From positions 1-10,791 of the forward strand of contig JAIYBD010000163.1 in assembly GCA_027488715.1 (NCBI GenBank): 10,791 nt of DNA, read 5' to 3'. Below are positions 1 through 5,593 of the stretch, piece after piece (positions within the stretch are counted from its first letter, which is position 1; each line of letters opens with the position of its first letter). The translations under genes and the position numbers were made by a program. This DNA comes from Bacteroidota bacterium. Lineage in GTDB: Bacteria; Bacteroidota; Bacteroidia; UBA7662; CANHCV01. The notes beneath the pieces are model-generated. The model was given only the letters and a program-made list of their open reading frames with translations, was not told where the DNA came from and made no database searches.

Positions 1-74
1 GACAAGCCAAAAATCGAATTCTCGAAACTTTGAAAGAAGGAAAAGTAGAAGACAATCGCTACAAATTCTATTGA
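1..74 (+). CDS. 3' end of an unrecognised protein (partial)
   Basis: Reading from base 3, an open frame runs into the left edge of the window and stops at TGA 72-74. The visible tail is 23 residues, charged and ending in RYKFY. It is followed at once by an intrinsic terminator, which supports a genuine gene end rather than chance. The other two + strand frames also stop in this stretch, one of them only slightly later, so the frame choice rests on codon quality (Glu/Lys-rich, no rare codons). I do not recognise the family from so short a tail and assign no function. Confidence 0.55.
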   Translation, partial: QAKNRILETLKEGKVEDNRYKFY

Positions 75-92
75 TTAAAAAATGAACTACCT

Positions 93-125
93 AAGAGCCG
101 GATTCATCCGGCTCTTTTTATTTTT
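93..125 (+). terminator. Intrinsic terminator
   Basis: A perfect 10-bp inverted repeat (AAGAGCCGGA at 93-102 and TCCGGCTCTT at 107-116) closes a TTCA loop. A T-rich tail TTTTTATTTTT (115-125) follows. It lies 18 bases after the stop of the truncated upstream gene. The T tail also contains the promoter-like element TATTTTTG (119-126) of the next gene. Confidence 0.9.
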
Positions 126-126
126 G
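119..126 (+). promoter_or_regulatory. Bacteroidota -7 promoter element, TAttTTTG
   Basis: TATTTTTG matches the Bacteroidota -7 consensus TAnnTTTG at all fixed positions. Four bases separate it from the ATG at 131, so a start about five bases past its G would fall on the ATG itself. I see no TTG -33 element at the usual 19-21 base spacing, because that position falls in the terminator stem. The call rests on the -7 match and its placement only. Confidence 0.35.
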
Positions 127-130
127 AGCT

Positions 131-691
131 ATGGTCATAGTTGATGATGTTTTAGTTTCCGACGATGTAATTGAAAAAGCATTCGTTTGTGATTTGAAAA
201 AGTGTAAAGGAGCCTGTTGTGAAGAAGGCGATTATGGTGCTCCTTTGGAATTGGAAGAGGTTGAATTCTATCAAAACAACATCGAAAAAATTCGTCCTTA
301 TATGTCGGAAGCCGGATTATTCGTTCTTAACAAGGATGGTTTTTGGGAAGAAGATATTGAAGGGGAGCCTGTAACAACGACGGTTCAAGGTAAAGATTGC
401 GTTTTTGTGAAACGAGATGACGATGGGACTTTGAAATGTTCCATTGAACACGCTTACAAAGCAGGTGAAATTTCCTACAATAAACCTATTTCTTGCCATT
501 TATACCCCATTCGAATTACCAAAACGAAAATGGGAGAGGCATTAAACTATGATCGTTGGGATATTTGTTCAGCTGCGTGCACGCTAGGGGAATCGTTGAA
601 AGTTCCCGTATTTCAGTTCCTCAAAGAACCCCTTATTCGCAAATATGGAAAAGAATGGTATGAAGCTTTAGAACAGGGAGTTCAAGAATAA
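131..691 (+). CDS. DUF3109 family cysteine-rich protein (YkgJ-like metal-cluster fold)
   Basis: This 186-residue soluble protein has no signal peptide or membrane segment. It matches the conserved Bacteroidota DUF3109 family over its whole length. The family is related to the YkgJ-type Zn/Fe-S cysteine proteins and its biochemical function is unknown. Visible signatures are FVCDLKKCKGACC (Cys20, 25, 29, 30), GKDCVF (Cys90), LKCSIEHAY (Cys103), KPISCHLYPIR (Cys122, His123) and WDICSAACTLGE (Cys146, 150), followed by the conserved C-terminal region VPVFQFLKEPLIRKYG. Nine cysteines in a non-secreted protein fit metal or cluster binding, which is inference. The ATG at 131 fits the family's usual N-terminus (VSDDVIEKAFVC). 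A promoter-like TAttTTTG ends four bases before it, and a terminator upstream makes it the first gene of its unit. Confidence 0.9.
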   Translation: MVIVDDVLVSDDVIEKAFVCDLKKCKGACCEEGDYGAPLELEEVEFYQNNIEKIRPYMSEAGLFVLNKDGFWEEDIEGEPVTTTVQGKDCVFVKRDDDGTLKCSIEHAYKAGEISYNKPISCHLYPIRITKTKMGEALNYDRWDICSAACTLGESLKVPVFQFLKEPLIRKYGKEWYEALEQGVQE

Positions 692-701
692 TTTTTTTTA
701 C

Positions 702-732
702 TTGCAACCATAAAAGAGTTTGTTTAGTTTTA
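702..732 (+). promoter_or_regulatory. Candidate Bacteroidota promoter for the Lys/Cys mini-protein
   Basis: TTG at 702-704 and TAgtTTTA at 725-732 are 20 bases apart. That agrees with the phylum's TTG -33 / TAnnTTTG -7 arrangement apart from the last base (A for G). Transcription would start near 737, leaving a leader of about 15 bases before the ATG at 753. This is the only promoter in the window where both elements are visible. Confidence 0.5.
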
Positions 733-752
733 CGGTTACTAAATAAAAAATT

Positions 753-944
753 ATGAAAAAGGTATTCGCTATTGCTGCTCTTGCGATGTTTTTCGCTGCA
801 AGCACAACCACCGCTTCAACTTTGGTTGACAAGGTAAAAACTGAAAAGAAAGACGCTAAGAAAAAATCTTGCTGCAAAGAAACTGAGAAAGCTTCTTGCA
901 ACAAGGCGAAAGAAGGCGAAAAATCTTGCTGCAAAAAGAAGTAA
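753..944 (+). CDS. Small exported Lys/Cys-rich protein with CC motifs
   Basis: This 63-residue protein begins with a clear Sec signal peptide (MKK, then a hydrophobic Ala/Phe stretch to about residue 17, likely cut near residues 21-22). The mature part, about 40 residues, is almost entirely Lys, Glu, Ala, Ser and Cys. It carries two KSCCK motifs (Cys40-41 and Cys59-60) with a lone Cys49 between them. The motifs sit on an exact 17-bp direct repeat (862-878 and 919-935), 57 bases or 19 codons apart, so the repeat stays in frame. No enzyme fold is evident. Similar short signal-peptide proteins with CC-Lys repeats occur unnamed in Bacteroidota, from memory. Five cysteines in a short basic chain suggest soft-metal binding (metallothionein-like) or redox buffering in the periplasm, which is inference. 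The gene is monocistronic, with its own promoter candidate and a strong terminator. Confidence 0.8.
   Translation: MKKVFAIAALAMFFAASTTTASTLVDKVKTEKKDAKKKSCCKETEKASCNKAKEGEKSCCKKK
862..935 (+). repeat. 17-bp direct repeat pair encoding the KSCCK motifs
   Basis: AAAAATCTTGCTGCAAA occurs at 862-878 and again, identical, at 919-935. The 57-base offset keeps both copies in the same reading frame inside the small Lys/Cys protein. Identity at the base level suggests recent internal duplication of a 19-codon unit, with the part between the copies since diverged. Confidence 0.75.
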
Positions 945-962
945 TTCACTTCTAAAAAACAT

Positions 963-990
963 AAGCCATCCGTCATCGGATGGCTTTTTT
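963..990 (+). terminator. Intrinsic terminator after the Lys/Cys mini-protein
   Basis: A perfect 10-bp stem (AAGCCATCCG at 963-972, CGGATGGCTT at 977-986) encloses a TCAT loop and runs into six T's (985-990). It lies 18 bases after the stop of the small protein. An ATG inside its right arm (980) is in frame with the downstream lysozyme, but the better start is at 995, four bases past the T tract. Confidence 0.92.
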
Positions 991-994
991 ATTG

Positions 995-1684
995 ATGGAA
1001 ACTCGTGTTTTAATTTTTCTCTTTTTCCTTTTGCCTTTTTTCTCAAAGGCACAAGAAGTGCATGCATCCAAGAAAAAATATCCAGCCCGAGGTTTCGACG
1101 TTTCCGCCCATTCTGGGACCATACAATGGGTAAAAGCAAGCAAAGGATTTCATTTTGCATTCATCAAAGCCACTGAAGGAAGTTGGTATATCGATCCTCA
1201 ATTTCGAAGAAATTGGGCTCAAGGACGAAAAACTCACCTTCGGATGGGCGCTTACCATTTCTTTAAATTTCATATCTCCGGAATCAAGCAAGCTGAAAAC
1301 TTTATTGAAAATGTACGATTAACGAAAAAAGACTTTCCACCCGTGGTGGATGTGGAGGAGTGGGGCAACTATTATGCAAAAACCCTTCCTACGAAATCCA
1401 TCAAAAGGGAACTCCGAGCCATGATCAATCGGCTGAAAAAGCACTACGGCAGAAACCCCATCATCTATTCCAACATCAGCACCTACAATCGAATCATCAA
1501 AGGTGACTTTAAAGCAAATCCGATTTGGATCGTGGCATTCAATTCCCAACCTCGACTATCAGATGGGCGAAAATGGGTTATTTGGCAACACAGTCACGTG
1601 GCCCGAATTCCGGGTATTCCCCACCTGGCCGACTTAAACGTTTTTAACGGAAGCGTTGCCCAAATGAAGGCTTTTGGGAAATAA
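995..1684 (+). CDS. Exported glycoside hydrolase family 25 lysozyme (muramidase)
   Basis: GH25 enzymes cleave the beta-1,4 bond between N-acetylmuramic acid and N-acetylglucosamine in peptidoglycan. The 229-residue product starts METRVLIFLFFLLPFFSKAQ, a signal peptide probably cut near residues 18-20. The catalytic domain fills about residues 33-225. GFDVS carries the first catalytic Asp (D35), FAFIKATEG and GAYHFF are family signatures, and VVDVEEW (D119, E121, E122) holds the DxE pair with the proton donor. IIYSN, IWQHS and DLNVFNG (near 213-219) complete the barrel. The length is a bare single domain with no SH3 or LysM module. I chose the ATG at 995 over the in-frame ATG at 980, which lies inside the terminator stem. 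No separate promoter is evident. The 3' end faces msrB with one base between the stops. Likely roles are wall remodelling or attack on other bacteria; the sequence does not say which. Confidence 0.92.
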   Translation: METRVLIFLFFLLPFFSKAQEVHASKKKYPARGFDVSAHSGTIQWVKASKGFHFAFIKATEGSWYIDPQFRRNWAQGRKTHLRMGAYHFFKFHISGIKQAENFIENVRLTKKDFPPVVDVEEWGNYYAKTLPTKSIKRELRAMINRLKKHYGRNPIIYSNISTYNRIIKGDFKANPIWIVAFNSQPRLSDGRKWVIWQHSHVARIPGIPHLADLNVFNGSVAQMKAFGK

Positions 1685-1685
1685 C

Positions 1686-2189
1686 CTATTCGTCTTTGTG
1701 CTTCGGAATAAATTTCAACGCCCCTGAATTGAGGCAGTAACGCAAACCCGTTGGAGGCGGACCATCGTCGAAAACGTGACCCAAATGGCCATCGCATCGG
1801 GCACAACGAATTTCAGTTCTCGGATATCCCAATTCATGATCCACCAAATACCGAATTCGGGAAGAATCGATCGCTTGGAAAAAACTCGGCCACCCGCATC
1901 CAGCGTCGAATTTGGTATTGCTGTAAAACAAAGGCAACCCGCAACCCAAACACTGATAAACGCCTTTATCCCACAATTGATCGTAAGCTCCCGTGTGCGG
2001 ACGCTCCGTGGCCCGTTGGCGCAAAATGGCATAAGCTTCCGGCGACAATGTTTTGCGCCAATACGCATCGGAAGAATCCATCTTCCCAGCCGATGTCGAC
2101 GTACTTAAGAGCTTTTCAGCTCGTTTTTGAGGCTGGGCATCGCAAGAAATTAAGGAAAAGAAAACCAAGAATAGAAAAAGGAATTTCAT
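1686..2189 (-). CDS. msrB: Peptide-methionine (R)-S-oxide reductase MsrB, predicted lipoprotein
   Basis: MsrB reduces the R epimer of methionine sulfoxide in proteins. The 167-residue protein has a signal sequence ending in the lipobox LISC, so Cys16 should be lipidated and the enzyme membrane-anchored outside the cytoplasm. The MsrB domain covers about 42-163. SDAYWRKTLSPEAYAILR opens it; CLGC (Cys80, 83) and CARC (Cys129, 132) form the zinc site. GCGWPSF holds Cys98, a likely resolving cysteine, and HLGHVFDDGPPPTGLRYCLNSGAL carries the catalytic Cys152. No MsrA domain is fused and no msrA is nearby. No acidic stretch follows Cys16, so the Bacteroidota surface-export signal for lipoproteins is absent and a periplasm-facing location is more likely. 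Its stop is one base from the lysozyme stop. The gene is divergent from the vWA protein, sharing an 82-base intergenic region. Confidence 0.95.
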   Translation of the reverse strand: MKFLFLFLVFFSLISCDAQPQKRAEKLLSTSTSAGKMDSSDAYWRKTLSPEAYAILRQRATERPHTGAYDQLWDKGVYQCLGCGLPLFYSNTKFDAGCGWPSFFQAIDSSRIRYLVDHELGYPRTEIRCARCDGHLGHVFDDGPPPTGLRYCLNSGALKFIPKHKDE

Positions 2190-2246
2190 GTTAAATCGGG
2201 TTAAGGAACTTCAAAGAAACGCACTAAGAAAACAAAGGTTCGTTAG

Positions 2247-2254
2247 TACTTTTA
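2247..2254 (+). promoter_or_regulatory. Candidate -7 element, TActTTTa
   Basis: TACTTTTA differs from TAnnTTTG only at the last base and ends 17 bases before the ATG at 2272. It lies inside the 28-codon upstream extension of the frame, which argues that translation starts at 2272 and not at 2188. No TTG -33 element is evident. Confidence 0.3.
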
Positions 2255-2271
2255 CATCAACGAGAAAAACC

Positions 2272-4299
2272 ATGAAACCGAAGTATCTTCTGCTATTTTT
2301 TCTGTTCCAATTCATCGTTGTAGCCAACGCACAATCTGTGAAGCTGAATGCTTCCACCTTTGATTTTGGGAAAATTCAGCAATGGGAAAACCAACCGGCT
2401 CAATTCCTTTTTAAAAATACCGGCAAAACATCTTTTTTCTTTCTTCCTACTTATGCCCAAGAAGATTTATTCATTCAATTTCAACAAGAAGAAATAGCTC
2501 CGGGCGAAACTGGAACCCTTTCCGTTTTTTACTACACCCAAAAACCTGGAAAATTCAAACGCGATTTCCAAATATTCCTTTCTACCCAAGCCAAACCGTT
2601 TTCGCTTTCCATTCAAGGAGAAATTGAGAATTTAGGTCAAAATGCACTCATGCAATGTCCCGAATTTTCTCAACCTCCGGCAGATATCATCACTCCAAAA
2701 ACCATTTCTTTTTCCTTTTATGACAGTTTAACCAAACAAACCGTTAGTCCGGTTTCTGGAGAAATTAACCACGGCCCCAAGGGGAAAACTCCTTTTCAGG
2801 CAACCCAAGGAAAATTCAAAAAAGAGTTGAGTGTGGGCGCCCATGGTTTGTCGATCCAAGCCCCCGGCTACCATCCCCGAAATGGGCGAATTTGGGTTAC
2901 TAAAAGCGGAAAAAGTGAATATGCCATCGCCCTGCTTCCCATCACTCAAAAAAATAACGATACCACAGAAACCATTCTGAATACCGAATGGGTCGCTCAA
3001 AATAACAACACCATTTCCATAGAAAATACGAAATCTACCCCTCAAACCATCCAAACCCAACTGCAAACCGGAAAACGACCCGTTAAATTCCAAGCCATTG
3101 TTCTGGATGCTCAAACCAAATTACCGTTGAAAGATGCGAAGGTTATTCTTCAAAACGAGAAAAATCGTTACGCCTTTTTACGCACCCCCCAAGATGGAAA
3201 AATCAGCCAAACCGTTTATGCCGGACAATACCGCATGGCCGTAGAAAAAGAAGGGTATTCCGGATTTGAAATCCCACAAGAAGTTTCAGAAAAGGCCGAG
3301 TTGATTACCATTCAATTGATGAAGGATGAACCGGTAAAAACCATGCCCATTCAACCCGAATCAACATCACCATCCGCCACCACCATCCAAGGTATCCCCG
3401 TAAAAATAAAAGTGATAGAACGTTTATCCCGATGGCCCGTAGAAGGAGTTAATGTAATGGTGGAAGGAGAAGGATATGCACTTCAACAATTGGTATCCAA
3501 TAAAAAAGGAATGATTACCACCACCATGGTTCCCCAAACCTATCAGTGGAAGGCCGAAAAAACCGGCTTCGAACCTGCATTTCGAACAAAAACCATCGGC
3601 ATCAATAACGACACCCTTCTGATTGAAATGACGAAAATCGTCAATAACACAACGTCCGAGACGGTTTCTTTCAAACAGAACGAACAAACCAGGCCCCTAC
3701 CTTCCAAAAAAGACACCGGAGTGCTTTCAACGGAAAAGTTTGTACCCAATAACATTGTGTTCCTGCTCGATGTTTCGGCATCCATGGGTTCCAACCACAA
3801 ACTTCCGGTCATGAAAAAAGCCATGCACCGTTTGTTTGAGGTCCTTCGCGACGTGGATAACATATCGGTGATCGTTTATTCGACTTCCGTTGGAGTTTTG
3901 GTACCTCCTACGCCTGCGAATTTGAAAGACTCCATCCTCAAACACATCGATTCGCTGGGATGCAGTGGAAGGACTTACGGACAACAAGCATTGGAGACGG
4001 CCTATCGCTACGCCGAGTCGAAGTATATTCAAGGCGGAAATAACCAAATCATCCTCGCCACCGACGGTATTTTCAATAACCCCGATCTATCCGAAGAGCA
4101 AATCTTCCAAATGGTGGCTCAGAAAGCTGAATCAGGCATTCCTCTCTCGGTCGTTGCGTTCGGGACCGATGCCGAAGCCGTTGAATTCCTTCGCAAACTT
4201 TCGAAAAAAGGAGGCGGTAATTTTTGGAACATTAAGAGCAACGAAGCCTCCGTCGACTACCTCATCAAAGAGGTGAAAAAGAACTCAAAAAAGAAGTAA
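2272..4299 (+). CDS. Secreted multidomain protein: DUF1573-like Ig domain, beta-rich repeats, C-terminal vWA
   Basis: The 675-residue product begins with a Sec signal peptide (MKPKYLLLFF through VVANA, cleavage near residue 20). Residues 23-118 resemble a DUF1573/ASH Ig domain (STFDFGKIQQ, FLFKNTGK, IAPGETGTLSV). Three PEGA or carboxypeptidase-regulatory-like domains follow at about 142-225, 270-352 and 374-455, each with an A(P)GY or KEGY/KTGF turn, separated by Thr/Asn/Gln-rich linkers. A von Willebrand A domain fills about 493-670. Its metal site looks complete: DVSAS (D500, S502, S504), a Thr in SGRTYG (T568) and ATDG (D598). Such domains bind protein partners through a divalent metal. 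There is no type IX secretion C-terminal domain; the chain ends in Lys-rich KKNSKKK. The start at 2272 is chosen because the signal peptide begins there; the frame stays open back to 2188. The specific role is unknown. Confidence 0.85.
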   Translation: MKPKYLLLFFLFQFIVVANAQSVKLNASTFDFGKIQQWENQPAQFLFKNTGKTSFFFLPTYAQEDLFIQFQQEEIAPGETGTLSVFYYTQKPGKFKRDFQIFLSTQAKPFSLSIQGEIENLGQNALMQCPEFSQPPADIITPKTISFSFYDSLTKQTVSPVSGEINHGPKGKTPFQATQGKFKKELSVGAHGLSIQAPGYHPRNGRIWVTKSGKSEYAIALLPITQKNNDTTETILNTEWVAQNNNTISIENTKSTPQTIQTQLQTGKRPVKFQAIVLDAQTKLPLKDAKVILQNEKNRYAFLRTPQDGKISQTVYAGQYRMAVEKEGYSGFEIPQEVSEKAELITIQLMKDEPVKTMPIQPESTSPSATTIQGIPVKIKVIERLSRWPVEGVNVMVEGEGYALQQLVSNKKGMITTTMVPQTYQWKAEKTGFEPAFRTKTIGINNDTLLIEMTKIVNNTTSETVSFKQNEQTRPLPSKKDTGVLSTEKFVPNNIVFLLDVSASMGSNHKLPVMKKAMHRLFEVLRDVDNISVIVYSTSVGVLVPPTPANLKDSILKHIDSLGCSGRTYGQQALETAYRYAESKYIQGGNNQIILATDGIFNNPDLSEEQIFQMVAQKAESGIPLSVVAFGTDAEAVEFLRKLSKKGGGNFWNIKSNEASVDYLIKEVKKNSKKK

Positions 4300-4305
4300 A
4301 GGTCG

Positions 4306-4313
4306 TACCTTTG
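4306..4313 (+). promoter_or_regulatory. Bacteroidota -7 element, TAccTTTG, abutting a start codon
   Basis: TACCTTTG is a full match to TAnnTTTG and ends four bases before the ATG at 4318. It falls in the 18-base gap after the vWA gene. Transcription from it would begin at or next to the start codon. No TTG is seen at the -33 position. Confidence 0.4.
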
Positions 4314-4317
4314 CCCC

Positions 4318-4707
4318 ATGAATCCGTCTGATTTTCAAGCCCCCAAGAAAATAGAAGACAATCCCGTTTTGGTGAGTCTGAAAAAAGATCTCGATTACTA
4401 TAACGATTACCTCATTGGTTTTTCCAGGGAAGTGCTCGACTCGGGTATTTCTAAATTCCCCATTTTCGTAGCCTATCAATTTGGTGGAATTAAACTTGGT
4501 AGCCAAGTCTTGGATCATCAAACCTTGTACACCCAATGGTCCATCAACATTTCGGCCTTGGAGGAGTTCGTAAAAAAGGGCATCGTCGATCGTTCCAAGT
4601 TGGATGAATTTCGAGGTCAATACAAAGACCCAGAAACCCACATGTGTGTTTTCGTTGTGGTGAATAACGATGCTGGATTTGTTTACTATCCCTACAAAAA
4701 TCTTTAA
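4318..4707 (+). CDS. Conserved hypothetical cytoplasmic protein
   Basis: This 129-residue protein has no signal peptide, membrane segment or cofactor motif. The start IEDNPVLVSLKKDLDYYNDYLIGFSREVL is predicted mostly helical. FPIFVAYQFGGIKLG and the C-terminal THMCVFVVVNNDAGFVYYPY look like strands of a small alpha/beta domain. WSINISALEEFVKKGIV is the most conserved-looking stretch. The pattern resembles an unnamed Bacteroidota family that I recognise only from memory, and I can assign no function. Its stop is followed after one base by the ATG of the solute-binding protein (TAAGATG), so the two are very probably co-transcribed and translationally coupled. Codon use is like the neighbours. 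Confidence 0.8.
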   Translation: MNPSDFQAPKKIEDNPVLVSLKKDLDYYNDYLIGFSREVLDSGISKFPIFVAYQFGGIKLGSQVLDHQTLYTQWSINISALEEFVKKGIVDRSKLDEFRGQYKDPETHMCVFVVVNNDAGFVYYPYKNL

Positions 4708-4708
4708 G

Positions 4709-5566
4709 ATGAAAAAAATTTCGATCTTTTTCCTTGCACTAATGTCGAGTTTCGGAGCACTTGCTCAAGCCAATATTTCATGGGCTGAAGCTTTAAAAAC
4801 GAAAACAGCCCGTGTTGATGTGGCTTATCTATCCAATCCGCCGTTTTTTTACCAAAACGAAGAAGGAAAGCTGGCCGGAATTGAATACGATTTATTACAG
4901 GCATTTGCCGATTGGGCGAAAAAAGAAAAAGGTGTTACCATCGAGTACCGCTATTTCGACCTTCCCAGTTTTGATTTGGTATTCAATCGAATTACTGGTG
5001 GGAAAAATGCGCTCATCGGGGCAGCGACCGTTTCCATCAACGAAAAACGAAGCAAATTCGTTAATTTCTCGGCTCCCTACCTCCGCAATCGTTCCATGCT
5101 CATCACTTCGGGAGAAGTTCCTTCCTTGGTTTACTCCTCCGAAATCAAAGCTGCTTTTGCCAACCTTCAAGCCGTTACCATTCAAGGATCGGTTCACGAA
5201 AAAGCGCTGGAAGCATTGAAAAAAGAAACCCTGAAAGATCTCCGGGTTACGTACCTCAACAATCCGGATGACATTTTGAAAGTCATCTCTTCCGATCCCA
5301 CCTTTTTTGGATATGTGGACGCCGTAACCTACTGGAGTTACCTTCAAAAAAACAAAGATGCCTTTCTGAAAATTCAACGTACCGGCGAAATGGGGGAAGA
5401 ATACTTCGGATTTATTTTTCCAAAAAAGAGTGACTGGAATTTAGCATTCAGCACCTTTTTTGATAGCGGATTCGGATTTACAGCCACGAAGAATTACTTA
5501 AAGATCTTAGAAACGCACCTTGGACCAGAAATTATTGAAACCGTTCGCATCAAAGGCACCGAATAA
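4709..5566 (+). CDS. Periplasmic family-3 solute-binding protein (SBP_bac_3), orphan
   Basis: The 285-residue product has a signal peptide (MKKISIFFLALMSSFGALA, cleavage near residue 19) and the two-lobed fold of family-3 amino-acid or polar-solute binding proteins. Signatures are VDVAYLSNPPFFYQNEEGKL followed by AGIEYDLLQAFADWA (residues 36-70), the lobe-1 core IGAATVSINEKRSKFVNFSAPYL (103-125), the hinge-region VTIQGSVHEKALE (156-168) and the C-terminal EEYFGFIFPKKSDW (230-243). The expected acidic/Arg amino-acid contacts are not all obvious, so the ligand is unknown. No ABC permease or ATPase gene is nearby, so it may serve a distant transporter or a sensor, or be a lytic-transglycosylase-related derivative without a catalytic domain. 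The ATG at 4709 is preferred because the signal peptide starts there, although the frame extends 13 codons upstream into the preceding gene. Confidence 0.85.
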   Translation: MKKISIFFLALMSSFGALAQANISWAEALKTKTARVDVAYLSNPPFFYQNEEGKLAGIEYDLLQAFADWAKKEKGVTIEYRYFDLPSFDLVFNRITGGKNALIGAATVSINEKRSKFVNFSAPYLRNRSMLITSGEVPSLVYSSEIKAAFANLQAVTIQGSVHEKALEALKKETLKDLRVTYLNNPDDILKVISSDPTFFGYVDAVTYWSYLQKNKDAFLKIQRTGEMGEEYFGFIFPKKSDWNLAFSTFFDSGFGFTATKNYLKILETHLGPEIIETVRIKGTE

Positions 5567-5578
5567 GCCGTAAAAACT

Positions 5579-5586
5579 TATCTTTG
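5579..5586 (+). promoter_or_regulatory. Bacteroidota -7 element, TAtcTTTG, for the pyrH operon
   Basis: TATCTTTG is a full TAnnTTTG match in the 27-base gap before pyrH and ends seven bases before the ATG at 5594. The predicted leader is about three bases. No TTG -33 element is visible at the usual distance. This would separate the pyrH operon from the solute-binding protein gene. Confidence 0.45.
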
Positions 5587-5593
5587 CACTGCA

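Noticed and set aside
980..994. Alternative lysozyme start at ATG 980
   Set aside because: It lies inside the right arm of the terminator stem and adds five residues before a complete signal peptide that begins at 995.
816..1160. 114-codon open frame on the - strand across the mini-protein and the lysozyme start
   Set aside because: It reads through a terminator hairpin and A-rich coding sequence, giving a Phe/Leu-rich artefact. The + strand genes are better supported.
1751..2194. 147-codon open frame on the + strand across msrB
   Set aside because: It is a shadow of the well-supported msrB, with a low-complexity composition (many Arg, Asn, Pro) and no motif.
2188..2271. 28-codon upstream extension of the vWA protein
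   Set aside because: The signal peptide starts at the ATG at 2272, and a -7-like element lies within the extension, so translation from 2188 is unlikely.
4670..4708. 13-codon extension of the solute-binding protein
   Set aside because: It overlaps the end of the preceding gene, and the signal peptide begins at the ATG at 4709.
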